From the NCBI GenBank assembly GCA_902488965.1, contig CABTYA010000055.1, forward strand, positions 1-6,980: 6,980 nucleotides of DNA. The letters are read 5' to 3'. Origin of the DNA: an uncultured Veillonellaceae bacterium. Its GTDB lineage: Bacteria > Bacillota > Negativicutes > Veillonellales > Negativicoccaceae. The position numbers and the translations under genes were made by a program. The notes beneath the pieces are model-generated. The model did not search any database. It saw only the letters and a list, made by a program, of their open reading frames with translations, and had not been told where the DNA came from. Below are positions 1-5,844 of the stretch, in pieces. Each line of letters starts with the position of its first letter. Within the stretch, counting starts at the first letter, position 1.

Positions 1-33
1 GCCCGCCGCTACCGGTTGATCACAAAGAAATAC

Positions 34-432
34 TTATTTCTTCACGTGTTCCTTAATGAATTCTACGATTTTCGAGGTCGGAGTGCCCGGTGTAAATACC
101 GCTTGTACGCCGGCCGCTTTCAGATCCGGAATATCTCCTTCCGGAATAACGCCGCCGCCGATAACGAGTACATCGTCCATGCCGCGTTCTTTGAGCAATT
201 CAATGACACGCGGGAACAAGGTGGCATGCGCGCCCGAGAGCAAGCTCAGTGCCACTACGTCAACGTCTTCAGACAGAGCCGCTTCCGCGATCTGTTCCGG
301 CGTCTGACGCAAACCCGTATAAATAACTTCGAATCCCGCATCGCGCAATGCGCGAGCAACTACTTTTGCACCGCGGTCATGACCGTCAAGACCCGGTTTC
401 GCTACGATAACTCTGATCAGTTTTTCTGCCAT
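34..432 (-). CDS. Methylmalonyl-CoA mutase small subunit, B12-binding
   Basis: This 132-residue protein is a stand-alone cobalamin-binding domain of the methylmalonyl-CoA mutase C-terminal type. It starts MAEKLIRVIVAKPGLDGHDRG, up to the base-off/His-on motif: Lys12, Asp16, His18 and Gly21 correspond to the K-x3-DxHxxG set, in which the His coordinates cobalt of adenosylcobalamin. The SLLSG stretch (residues 63-67) and GGG at 92-94 fit the Rossmann-like B12 fold that holds the nucleotide tail. The length is that of the isolated domain, so the mutase is split over two genes rather than fused as in Propionibacterium or human enzymes. It lies 28 nt behind the large subunit and has its own ribosome binding site (GGGAGG on the minus strand, 441-446, 8 nt before ATG), so it is surely co-transcribed. 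It should assemble with the large subunit in the cytoplasm. No residue of the motif is missing. Confidence 0.95.
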   Translation of the reverse strand: MAEKLIRVIVAKPGLDGHDRGAKVVARALRDAGFEVIYTGLRQTPEQIAEAALSEDVDVVALSLLSGAHATLFPRVIELLKERGMDDVLVIGGGVIPEGDIPDLKAAGVQAVFTPGTPTSKIVEFIKEHVKK

Positions 433-460
433 GTTGATTACCTCCCGTTAATTCGCTATC

Positions 461-2107
461 TTATACCGTCGCATGTGCCTGGTATTCACCGAAGACATCA
501 CGCAATACGTTACAAATTTCACCCAAGGACGCATAGACACGTACCGCATCGAGAATGAGCGGCATGAGGTTGACTTCTTCGTCTTTCGCGCCTTCACGCA
601 ACGCTTCCAATGCTTTCTTGACAGCATCCTGGTCGCGATCGGCTTTGACTTTCGCCAATTTCTTCGACTGCAATTCGCCAACCGAAGCGTCTACTTTCAG
701 GAGACCTTCAACCGGTTTTTCTTCGACTTGGAATTTGTTGACGCCGACAATTACGCGTTCGCCGGATTCAACTTCCATCTGCCATTGATAAGCCGATTCC
801 TGGATTTCTTTTTGGATGTAGCCTTTTTCGATCGCTACAACGGCGCCGCCCATTTCGTCGATCTTGCGGATGTATTCTTCCGCTTCATGTTCGATCTGGT
901 CGGTCAACGCTTCTACATAGTACGAGCCGCCGAGCGGGTCAACTACGTCAGCCAAGCCGGATTCGTAAGCAACGATCTGCTGCGTACGAAGAGCGATCTG
1001 TACCGATTCGGTCGTCGGCAATGCCAACGCTTCATCGCGGGAGTTCGTGTGCAGAGACTGGGTACCGCCCATAACGGCAGCGGCTGTCTGCAACGCAACG
1101 CGGACGATGTTGTTATCAACCTGTTGGGCTGTCAGCATCGAGCCGGCTGTCTGCGTGTGTACACGGAGCATCATGGATTTCGGTTTTTTCGCACCGAAAC
1201 GTTCCTTCAAAATGCGTGCCCACAAACGGCGGGACGCACGGAATTTAGCAACTTCTTCCAGTACGTTGTTATGCGCATTCCAGAAGAACGAGAGACGCGG
1301 CGCGAAGTCGTCAATCTGCAAACCGGCCTTCAACGCTGCTTCAATGTATGCAATACCGTCGGCAATCGTAAATGCGATTTCCTGCGAAGCGGTCGAACCC
1401 GCTTCACGAATGTGGTAACCGGAAATCGAGATCGTGTTCCATTTCGGTACATTCTGCGAGCAGTATTCGAAAATGTTCGTAATCAAACGCATCGACGGTT
1501 TCGGCGGGAAGATGTACGTACCGCGAGCCGCATATTCTTTCAGAATATCGTTCTGGATCGTACCACGCAACGCGCTGGCCGGTACACCCTGTTTTTCCGC
1601 AACGGCAATGTACATCGCCAAGAGAACGGACGCCGGAGCGTTAATCGTCATCGAGGTGGATACTTCGCCCAAGTTGATTTGGTCGAACAGGATTTCCATA
1701 TCCGCCAAGGTATCGATCGCAACGCCAACTTTACCGACTTCGCCAACACTCATCGGATCATCAGAGTCATAACCGATCTGAGTCGGCAAGTCAAATGCGC
1801 AGGACAGGCCCGTCGCACCGTTTTCAATCAGGTAACGATAGCGTTGGTTCGATTCTTCCGCTGTCGCAAAGCCCGCATACATACGCATCGTCCACAAACG
1901 ACCGCGATACATTGTCGGTTGTACACCGCGTGTGTAGGGGTATTCACCCGGGATTCCCAAATCACGTTCATAATCAAACCCTTCTACATCCAACGGAGTG
2001 TAGAGTTTGTTATGTTTCAGATTCGGACGCTCCGGGCGTTTCGCATACATTTCGGCCACTTTTTCTTCGTATGCCGCGAGTTTGGCCTTCAAGGATTCGT
2101 TAGCCAT
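461..2107 (-). CDS. Methylmalonyl-CoA mutase large subunit (catalytic TIM barrel)
   Basis: This 548-residue subunit carries the TIM barrel that binds acyl-CoA. With the small subunit and adenosylcobalamin it interconverts succinyl-CoA and (R)-methylmalonyl-CoA by a radical carbon-skeleton rearrangement. Residues expected from the Propionibacterium enzyme are all present at a constant offset of 12: Tyr77 (Y89) in RMYAGF, Arg195 (R207) in AARGTYIFPP, His232 (H244) in SGYHIREAG and Arg271 (R283) in APRLSFF. Tyr77 and Arg195 separate true methylmalonyl-CoA mutases from isobutyryl-CoA mutases, which carry Phe and Gln there. The C-terminus ends near residue 548 without a B12 domain, which is supplied by the next gene. 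The start is set by AGGAGG on the minus strand (2119-2124), 11 nt before ATG. It lies 140 nt downstream of the CoA transferase, which suggests one succinate-to-propionate operon. In a fermenting anaerobe the flux would run from succinyl-CoA to methylmalonyl-CoA; the direction is inference. Confidence 0.96.
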   Translation of the reverse strand: MANESLKAKLAAYEEKVAEMYAKRPERPNLKHNKLYTPLDVEGFDYERDLGIPGEYPYTRGVQPTMYRGRLWTMRMYAGFATAEESNQRYRYLIENGATGLSCAFDLPTQIGYDSDDPMSVGEVGKVGVAIDTLADMEILFDQINLGEVSTSMTINAPASVLLAMYIAVAEKQGVPASALRGTIQNDILKEYAARGTYIFPPKPSMRLITNIFEYCSQNVPKWNTISISGYHIREAGSTASQEIAFTIADGIAYIEAALKAGLQIDDFAPRLSFFWNAHNNVLEEVAKFRASRRLWARILKERFGAKKPKSMMLRVHTQTAGSMLTAQQVDNNIVRVALQTAAAVMGGTQSLHTNSRDEALALPTTESVQIALRTQQIVAYESGLADVVDPLGGSYYVEALTDQIEHEAEEYIRKIDEMGGAVVAIEKGYIQKEIQESAYQWQMEVESGERVIVGVNKFQVEEKPVEGLLKVDASVGELQSKKLAKVKADRDQDAVKKALEALREGAKDEEVNLMPLILDAVRVYASLGEICNVLRDVFGEYQAHATV

Positions 2108-2144
2108 GTGTTCATCATCCTCCTAAAAAAATATAAATATATTG

Positions 2145-2169
2145 CTTCACAGTCCTTCACGCTGTGAAG
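2145..2169 (-). other. Intercistronic hairpin between CoA transferase and mutase
   Basis: A perfect 8-bp stem (CTTCACAG / CTGTGAAG) encloses a 9-nt loop. The loop itself contains another GTGAAG, so the first arm can pair with either of two copies, giving two mutually exclusive hairpins. About 10 nt of A/U-rich sequence and a run of seven T separate the stem from the mutase ribosome binding site. The T run is too far from the stem for an ordinary intrinsic terminator. It may stabilise a processed end or tune mutase translation; this is inference. Confidence 0.4.
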
Positions 2170-2180
2170 ATGACTATCGA

Positions 2181-2221
2181 CGCGAAACGCTCTGCGGGTT
2201 ATCCCGTCTTTCGGTTTCGCG
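2181..2221 (-). other. Larger intercistronic hairpin downstream of the CoA transferase
   Basis: An 8-bp outer stem (CGCGAAAC / GTTTCGCG on the plus strand) encloses an internal loop and a 4-bp inner stem (CGGG / CCCG, 2195-2198 with 2203-2206) capped by a 4-nt loop. It begins about 26 nt after the CoA transferase stop codon. No T tract follows in either direction, so it is not a clear terminator. A structure here could slow decay of the upstream message or separate the expression levels of the two enzymes. Confidence 0.4.
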
Positions 2222-2247
2222 CGATGGGTCAACTGGGTATTGCGAAC

Positions 2248-3753
2248 TTACGCTTTTTTCATGCTGCCCGTTTCCAGGAAGCGGGTATACCAGTCAAAAG
2301 CTTCGTCCAGGAGATGCGGGGTCTGGGAACCGCCGCACTTCGCTTCGGCACGTTTGAGGTAATCACGCAATTCATCCTGATAATCCGGATGAACGATATT
2401 GTCGATGATAACACGTGCTCTTTCTTTCGGCGACAAGCCGCGTACATCGGCGACGCCCAATTCGGAGATATATACATGCACGTCGTGTTCCGAGTGATCG
2501 ATATGGGACGCGAACGGCGTGATGCAGGAGATTTTGCCGTCTTTGGCAATCGAGTTGGTAAAGAAGATGCTCAGGTAGCCGTTCCGTGCGAAGTCGCCCG
2601 AACCGCCGATACCGTTCATCATCTTCGTACCGGTAACATGAGTCGAGTTGACATTACCGTAAATGTCCATTTCCAACGCGGTATTCATCGCAATAACGCC
2701 GATTCGACGAATGACTTCCGGGTTGTTGGAGATTTCCTGCGGACGCAGAATAATCTTTTCACGGTATTCCTTGATATTGTCATAGAACCGTTTCAGTCCG
2801 TCCGGTGACGGCGAGAGGCTGGTACCCGATACCACGTCGAGTTTACCTTCGTCGATCAAATCGAACATACCGTCCTGAATGACTTCCGAATACACGGTCA
2901 AACCTTCATACGGCGAATCTACCAAGCCGGAGATAACTGCGTTGGCAACGTTGCCTACGCCGGATTGCAGCGGCAAGAGATTCTTCGGCAAACGACCGTG
3001 TTTTACTTCGTTTTGCAGGAAGTCGATCAAGTTATGGCTCATCGCTTTGGCATCATCACCGATCGGTGAAAACGGACGGTTCTTGTCCGTAATGTCCGAC
3101 GGAACGATCGCGATGATCTTGTTCGGATCACATTCGATGTACGGTGTACCGATACGGTCTCCCGGGGAGACAATCGGAATCGGTTGACGATGCGGCGGGT
3201 TCGCCGGCTGATAGATGTCGTGCATCCCTTCCAGCTCTACCGGCTGTGCCACGTTCACTTCCACGATGACACGTTTCGCCTGATCAACGTATACCGGCGA
3301 GTTGCCGATTGCCGTCGTCGGAACCAAATGTCCGTCTTCCGTAATCGCGCACACTTCGATAATACATACATCCAAGTCACCGAAGAAACCGTAACGAGCC
3401 TGCTGCGCCACATGGCTCAGATGCATATCAATGTAATGCACCTTGCCGCTGTTGATTGCTTTCCGCAGCGTGCTGTTGGTCTGGTACGGGAACCGACGGT
3501 TCATCCCGTCGCACTCTACCAGTGCCTGGTCCGCTTCCGGTCCGACTGAAGCGCCTGTCCACAAGTCGATTTTAAAATGTTCCTTTTCGATGCGGTCTTT
3601 GAGCGCCAGAGGAACCGCCTTCGGATAACCGGAAGGTGTAAAACCGCTGATCCCGATTTTGTCGTTCGGGTTAATCATTTTGGCTGCTTCTTCAGCCGTT
3701 ACCACTTTGGAGAGAAGTCCTTTACAACGAATTCTGTCCTGAATGTCGATCAT
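2248..3753 (-). CDS. Succinate/propionyl-CoA-type CoA transferase (acetyl-CoA hydrolase/transferase family)
   Basis: This 501-residue protein belongs to the class I acetyl-CoA hydrolase/transferase family (Cat1/AarC/ScpC type). These enzymes move CoA between acyl-CoA and a carboxylic acid through a glutamyl-CoA intermediate. The catalytic Glu is most likely Glu290 in LTVYSEVIQDG. The preceding GVGNVANAV (265-273) and the glycine-rich GIGGSGDF (381-388) are the family's CoA-binding and oxyanion segments. The length is typical for the family and both halves are intact. The start is supported by AAAAGGAGA on the minus strand, 8 nt before ATG. It is the first gene after a long structured leader and precedes both mutase genes. 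The likely reaction is therefore succinate + propionyl-CoA to succinyl-CoA + propionate, feeding the mutase without ATP use. Acetyl-CoA as donor, or 4-hydroxybutyrate as acceptor, cannot be excluded from sequence, but the context favours succinate/propionyl-CoA. Confidence 0.93.
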   Translation of the reverse strand: MIDIQDRIRCKGLLSKVVTAEEAAKMINPNDKIGISGFTPSGYPKAVPLALKDRIEKEHFKIDLWTGASVGPEADQALVECDGMNRRFPYQTNSTLRKAINSGKVHYIDMHLSHVAQQARYGFFGDLDVCIIEVCAITEDGHLVPTTAIGNSPVYVDQAKRVIVEVNVAQPVELEGMHDIYQPANPPHRQPIPIVSPGDRIGTPYIECDPNKIIAIVPSDITDKNRPFSPIGDDAKAMSHNLIDFLQNEVKHGRLPKNLLPLQSGVGNVANAVISGLVDSPYEGLTVYSEVIQDGMFDLIDEGKLDVVSGTSLSPSPDGLKRFYDNIKEYREKIILRPQEISNNPEVIRRIGVIAMNTALEMDIYGNVNSTHVTGTKMMNGIGGSGDFARNGYLSIFFTNSIAKDGKISCITPFASHIDHSEHDVHVYISELGVADVRGLSPKERARVIIDNIVHPDYQDELRDYLKRAEAKCGGSQTPHLLDEAFDWYTRFLETGSMKKA

Positions 3754-3790
3754 GTTACCATCTCCTTTTACATATTAAATTTGTACTATA

Positions 3791-3815
3791 AGAATCGCGG
3801 TGGTAGCACGATTCT
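3791..3815 (-). other. 7-bp hairpin between the leader terminator and the CoA transferase ribosome binding site
   Basis: AGAATCG and CGATTCT form a perfect 7-bp inverted repeat around an 11-nt centre. On the minus strand it is transcribed only if the leader terminator is passed, and it lies about 25 nt before the ribosome binding site. Read on the plus strand, the centre GGTGGTAGCACG closely resembles the conserved T-box antiterminator sequence, but the orientation is opposite to the gene. It could be a protein operator, an mRNA structure or a coincidence. Confidence 0.4.
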
Positions 3816-3823
3816 CGCAGAAA

Positions 3824-3860
3824 CAAAAAAGAAGGATCCTTGACAACACAAAAGATCCTT
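3824..3860 (-). terminator. Intrinsic terminator inside the CoA transferase leader
   Basis: Read on the minus strand, AAGGATC pairs with GATCCTT. The stem can be extended inward by about four further pairs with one bulged U, leaving a 6-nt loop. A C and six T follow directly. It sits roughly 136 nt after the inferred start of transcription and 70 nt before the coding start. It is therefore placed to stop the operon prematurely rather than to end the far-upstream membrane-protein gene. Confidence 0.75.
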
Positions 3861-4002
3861 GTACGTACGAAGAGACCTTTTGCGGTCCCATGGCCGATGG
3901 CATAGGGAATAATCATCCTTCATCCGATCCTCTGCAGCGACTCCTGCCGCTCCTTGCCGATTCGACAACTGTCGGCAATGCGGATGATCTTGTTTCGTCT
4001 TC

Positions 4003-4031
4003 ATTCTAAGACAGAACGCAAGAAAAGTCAA
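4003..4031 (-). promoter_or_regulatory. Sigma-A promoter of the CoA transferase-mutase operon
   Basis: On the minus strand TTGACT (4026-4031) and TAGAAT (4003-4008) are separated by exactly 17 nt. This is five of six matches to each consensus hexamer. Transcription would begin near 3996 and run through the long leader. The region just upstream is AT-rich and holds two inverted repeats. Confidence 0.8.
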
Positions 4032-4064
4032 TTCCGGTTTTTCTCTCGTCCTTACCTCGAACAA

Positions 4065-4080
4065 AAATGATAATTCATTT
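4065..4080. promoter_or_regulatory. 16-bp inverted repeat upstream of the operon promoter (proximal)
   Basis: AAATGA-TAAT-TCATTT is a perfect 6-4-6 inverted repeat centred about 76 bp upstream of the inferred operon start. Its first half resembles a Fur-box half (TGATAAT) and its geometry resembles the N4-spaced sites of the CRP/FNR family, but it matches neither consensus well. A role as an activator or repressor site is inference from position and symmetry. Confidence 0.3.
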
Positions 4081-4092
4081 GAAAAGGTAGTC

Positions 4093-4108
4093 TACATACT
4101 TATATGTA
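4093..4108. promoter_or_regulatory. 16-bp inverted repeat upstream of the operon promoter (distal)
   Basis: TACATA-CTTA-TATGTA is a second perfect 6-4-6 inverted repeat, centred 28 bp from the proximal one and about 104 bp upstream of the inferred operon start. In AT-rich DNA such repeats can arise by chance. It could be an operator or a weak cruciform. Confidence 0.25.
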
Positions 4109-4171
4109 AACCCATTGTAACGAATTTGTTCGATTTTATTCGGATTTTTAATCTCCGCGCTTATTCTTGTT

Positions 4172-5404
4172 TTATTTATTGTAAACCTTTTTCTCCTGTT
4201 GACGGGCCGCCGCCCAAAGCCCGCATAAAAACCAATAGGTCAGCGCGACGGAACGGTTGAAAAACGCATAGTCGGTCAGTCCGCTGATCGTCATGCCCGC
4301 CGTCGCCAGGAGCACCGCGAGCGAAGTGCCTCGGACCCAGCCGTGATCCGTCGTGCGATACGTCCGATACGCCGCCATACCGTGCCCCCAAAACGCTGCA
4401 AGGAAAAGCAGCAAGCCGATCAGTCCCGTCTCCGCCGCGATATGCAGGTACATATTGTGCGCATGATAGATCAGCACATCGGCATTATGGACGTAGTAGT
4501 CGTATTGCGGATAGACGCTGACATACGCCCCCCAGCCGATTCCCGTCCACGGTGCGTCCGCAATCATCTGGAGCGTACTGTTCCAAAAAGCGAACCGCAG
4601 CAATACCGACGTATCCGTCCCGCTGAACAGCGACACCATCCGCTCGGTGATTTGGCCGTGATAGCCGATGATAAAAAGCGGAATCAGCGGCAACCCCCAT
4701 GCCAGCCGATGCTGCCAGCAGGCCGCCGCCACAATCCACATCACCACGGCGGCCACCCACGCCCCGCGCGAATACGTCAGCGCGAGTGCCACCGCCGTGA
4801 CGATCAGCATCGCCGCCACCAAGCGCCGGTCACGCCCCCGCCGCAGCGCCGCCAGCGCGCCGACCATCGCCGCCCCCGCCAGCAACAGATACGCCGCCAG
4901 CAAGTTCGGATTGCCCAGCGTGCTGTACATCCGCCGACGCAACAACGGAAACCGTTCCGCATCCGTCCACGCCGTCGCCGTGCCGCGAATACTCTCGACA
5001 AAATACTGATAAAACCCCGTCCCGAGCACCACCAACAGTCCTGCGACAAACGCCCCGACGGCCCAATTCAAATGGCACCTCGCAGTCAAGTACCGGCGGA
5101 GCAAAAAGTAAAACCCCACCCAACCGCCGACATGATACCAATAGTTGTACCCGCTCGCCGCGACGTCGGGCGCTCCCCACGTCGTCATGTACGCCCACGC
5201 CGCAAAGAGGAGCAGTGCCGCCCCCGGCAGCGAAAACGGTTTCCACGTACGGGAAAGCGCCAGCTCCGGAATGCATTGCGCGAGGCCGAGCAACAGACAC
5301 CACGACCATGCCTCACCGTGCCACGGCATAAAAAAAACGGCGGCATACAGCGTCAGTCGAATTCCCGCACGCAATGCGGAAACGGCCGATACCGACAATG
5401 ACAT
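4172..5404 (-). CDS. O-antigen ligase/polymerase-like membrane protein (Wzy_C family)
   Basis: This 410-residue, strongly hydrophobic protein has about ten or more predicted membrane helices. It carries the hallmarks of the O-antigen ligase (WaaL)/Wzy_C superfamily: GNPN at 164-167, YSRGAW at 211-216 with the conserved Arg213, and, in a large external loop, GIGWGAY (288-294) followed by HAHNMYLH (314-321) and ETGLIG before the last helices. Members transfer or polymerise undecaprenyl-linked glycans on the outer face of the inner membrane; the loop His and the Arg are implicated in catalysis. Ligase, polymerase and protein O-glycosyltransferase cannot be separated from sequence. Its presence fits a diderm Firmicute with lipopolysaccharide. 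A near-perfect AAAGGAGGT lies 6 nt before ATG. It appears monocistronic, with its own promoter and no glycan genes beside it. The C-terminus is short and basic. No clear terminator was found directly after the stop. Confidence 0.88.
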   Translation of the reverse strand: MSLSVSAVSALRAGIRLTLYAAVFFMPWHGEAWSWCLLLGLAQCIPELALSRTWKPFSLPGAALLLFAAWAYMTTWGAPDVAASGYNYWYHVGGWVGFYFLLRRYLTARCHLNWAVGAFVAGLLVVLGTGFYQYFVESIRGTATAWTDAERFPLLRRRMYSTLGNPNLLAAYLLLAGAAMVGALAALRRGRDRRLVAAMLIVTAVALALTYSRGAWVAAVVMWIVAAACWQHRLAWGLPLIPLFIIGYHGQITERMVSLFSGTDTSVLLRFAFWNSTLQMIADAPWTGIGWGAYVSVYPQYDYYVHNADVLIYHAHNMYLHIAAETGLIGLLLFLAAFWGHGMAAYRTYRTTDHGWVRGTSLAVLLATAGMTISGLTDYAFFNRSVALTYWFLCGLWAAARQQEKKVYNK

Positions 5405-5475
5405 GCGCGAACCTCCTTTACCTTGCAGTCCTTTGACCGCGAATTGTCATCGTTTTGACAATCATAATTGCTCCT

Positions 5476-5505
5476 ATTATACCTATTCGCCACGCGCTTT
5501 GTCTA
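5476..5505 (-). promoter_or_regulatory. Promoter of the O-antigen ligase-like gene
   Basis: On the minus strand a perfect TATAAT (5476-5481) follows TAGACA (5500-5505) with an 18-nt spacer. The inferred start near 5469 leaves a leader of about 65 nt before the ATG at 5404. It lies back to back with the plus-strand promoter at 5519-5548. Confidence 0.7.
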
Positions 5506-5518
5506 TCACCGTCCTTCG

Positions 5519-5548
5519 TCGACAGCGGGCAAATCGATATGTTACAAT
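5519..5548 (+). promoter_or_regulatory. Promoter of the small membrane protein gene
   Basis: TCGACA (5519-5524) and TACAAT (5543-5548) are 18 nt apart, and TG one base before the -10 makes an extended -10 element. The -35 elements of the two divergent promoters are only about 13 bp apart, so a regulator bound here could affect both genes. Confidence 0.65.
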
Positions 5549-5585
5549 ATGAAAGAAAGAATGATCCATGTAAGGAGGAACGGAT

Positions 5586-5777
5586 ATGAGCAAAATCAAA
5601 CTCGGCACACTGGTCGTCGCGTTCGGTTATATCATCTACCACATCAATCATTTCGGTTGGAACTACGGCAACGCCGCGGTATTTGCGTTCTTGATGATCT
5701 GCATTGCGGCGGACTGCTACCAAATGGCTCGCCAAAACACCCGCGACAAACATCGCGGTCGCCGGCCGCGCAAATAA
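5586..5777 (+). CDS. Small two-helix membrane protein, function unknown
   Basis: I do not recognise this 63-residue protein. It is supported as a real gene by a good promoter, by AAGGAGG placed 7 nt before the ATG, and by a composition typical of membrane proteins. Two hydrophobic segments are visible: about residues 6-20 (LGTLVVAFGYIIYHI) and 29-43 (around AVFAFLMICIAADCY). They are joined by a short turn with His, Gly, Trp and Asn (HFGWNYGN). The C-terminal tail (about residues 46-63) is strongly basic (KHRGRRPRK) and by the positive-inside rule should face the cytoplasm. That puts the short N-terminus inside too and the turn outside. It is divergent from the O-antigen ligase-like gene and lies 102 nt before the peroxiredoxin gene, which has its own -10 element. 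Its role cannot be inferred from context. Confidence 0.75.
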   Translation: MSKIKLGTLVVAFGYIIYHINHFGWNYGNAAVFAFLMICIAADCYQMARQNTRDKHRGRRPRK

Positions 5778-5844
5778 AGGCGATGCCCGCGGATACATCC
5801 GGCCGAGCAGCCGGTACGGCTCGCCAATCGCACAGCGCATATAG

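Larger units (their letters stand above)
3754..3996 (-). promoter_or_regulatory. Long structured 5' leader with internal terminator (candidate attenuator or riboswitch)
   Basis: About 243 nt separate the inferred transcription start (near 3996) from the CoA transferase ATG. Read on the minus strand, the RNA can form: an outer helix GATCATCC/GGATGATT (about 3982-3989 with 3911-3918, one G-U); a hairpin TTGCCGA/TCGGCAA (3972-3978 with 3954-3960); a hairpin AGCGGC/GTCGCT just after it; a hairpin GGGACC/GGTCTC with a GCAAAA loop (3884-3889 with 3872-3877); then an intrinsic terminator and a last hairpin before the ribosome binding site. CATCCG can instead pair with CGGATG (3921-3926). A GAGGATC segment (about 3926-3932) can pair with the 3' arm of the terminator, a possible antiterminator. 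These alternatives suggest transcription attenuation. I recognise no known riboswitch core (checked by eye: cobalamin, SAM, lysine, glycine, T-box, TPP), and no convincing leader peptide. Confidence 0.6.

Noticed and set aside
1..33. Possible start of a next operon gene left of the small mutase subunit (GTGATCAAC on the minus strand)
   Set aside because: The frame from that GTG meets a TAG after four codons and no ribosome binding site is visible. The next gene, if any, begins outside the window.
473..2167. 564-codon open frame on the plus strand across the whole mutase gene
   Set aside because: It is the mirror of the mutase large-subunit gene. Its translation is rich in Arg, Phe and Gln with no recognisable domain, while the minus strand encodes an intact conserved enzyme.
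3927..3953. Possible cobalamin-riboswitch B12 box (CAGGAG context) in the leader of a B12-enzyme operon
   Set aside because: Only the short GCAGGAGTC stretch resembles the box. The rest of the conserved cobalamin core is absent and the leader upstream of it is too short.
3786..4064. Open frames in the CoA transferase leader on the minus strand (one of 92 codons; another of about 53 codons ending just before the CoA transferase ATG)
   Set aside because: The longer one starts upstream of the promoter, and its next ATG lies at the -10 element, before the inferred transcription start. The shorter has no well-placed ribosome binding site. Both run through the terminator hairpin and show no run of regulatory codons, so a leader peptide is not supported.
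4079..4106. Plus-strand promoter-like TTGAAA-16-TATATG
   Set aside because: The -10 match is weak, the region is AT-rich, and no plus-strand gene follows for about 1.4 kb.
4343..5401. 352-codon open frame on the plus strand opposite the O-antigen ligase-like gene
   Set aside because: Extremely Arg/Pro/Gln-rich, without a ribosome binding site or known motif. It is a shadow of the GC-rich membrane-protein gene.
5418..5465. 15-codon ORF on the minus strand right after TATAAT, with AGGAG before its ATG
   Set aside because: The AGGAG lies between the -10 and the inferred transcription start, so it would not be in the mRNA; nothing supports leaderless translation.
5790..5823. GC-rich hairpins after the small membrane protein gene as a terminator
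   Set aside because: Several overlapping 4-5-bp stems are possible but no T tract follows any of them.
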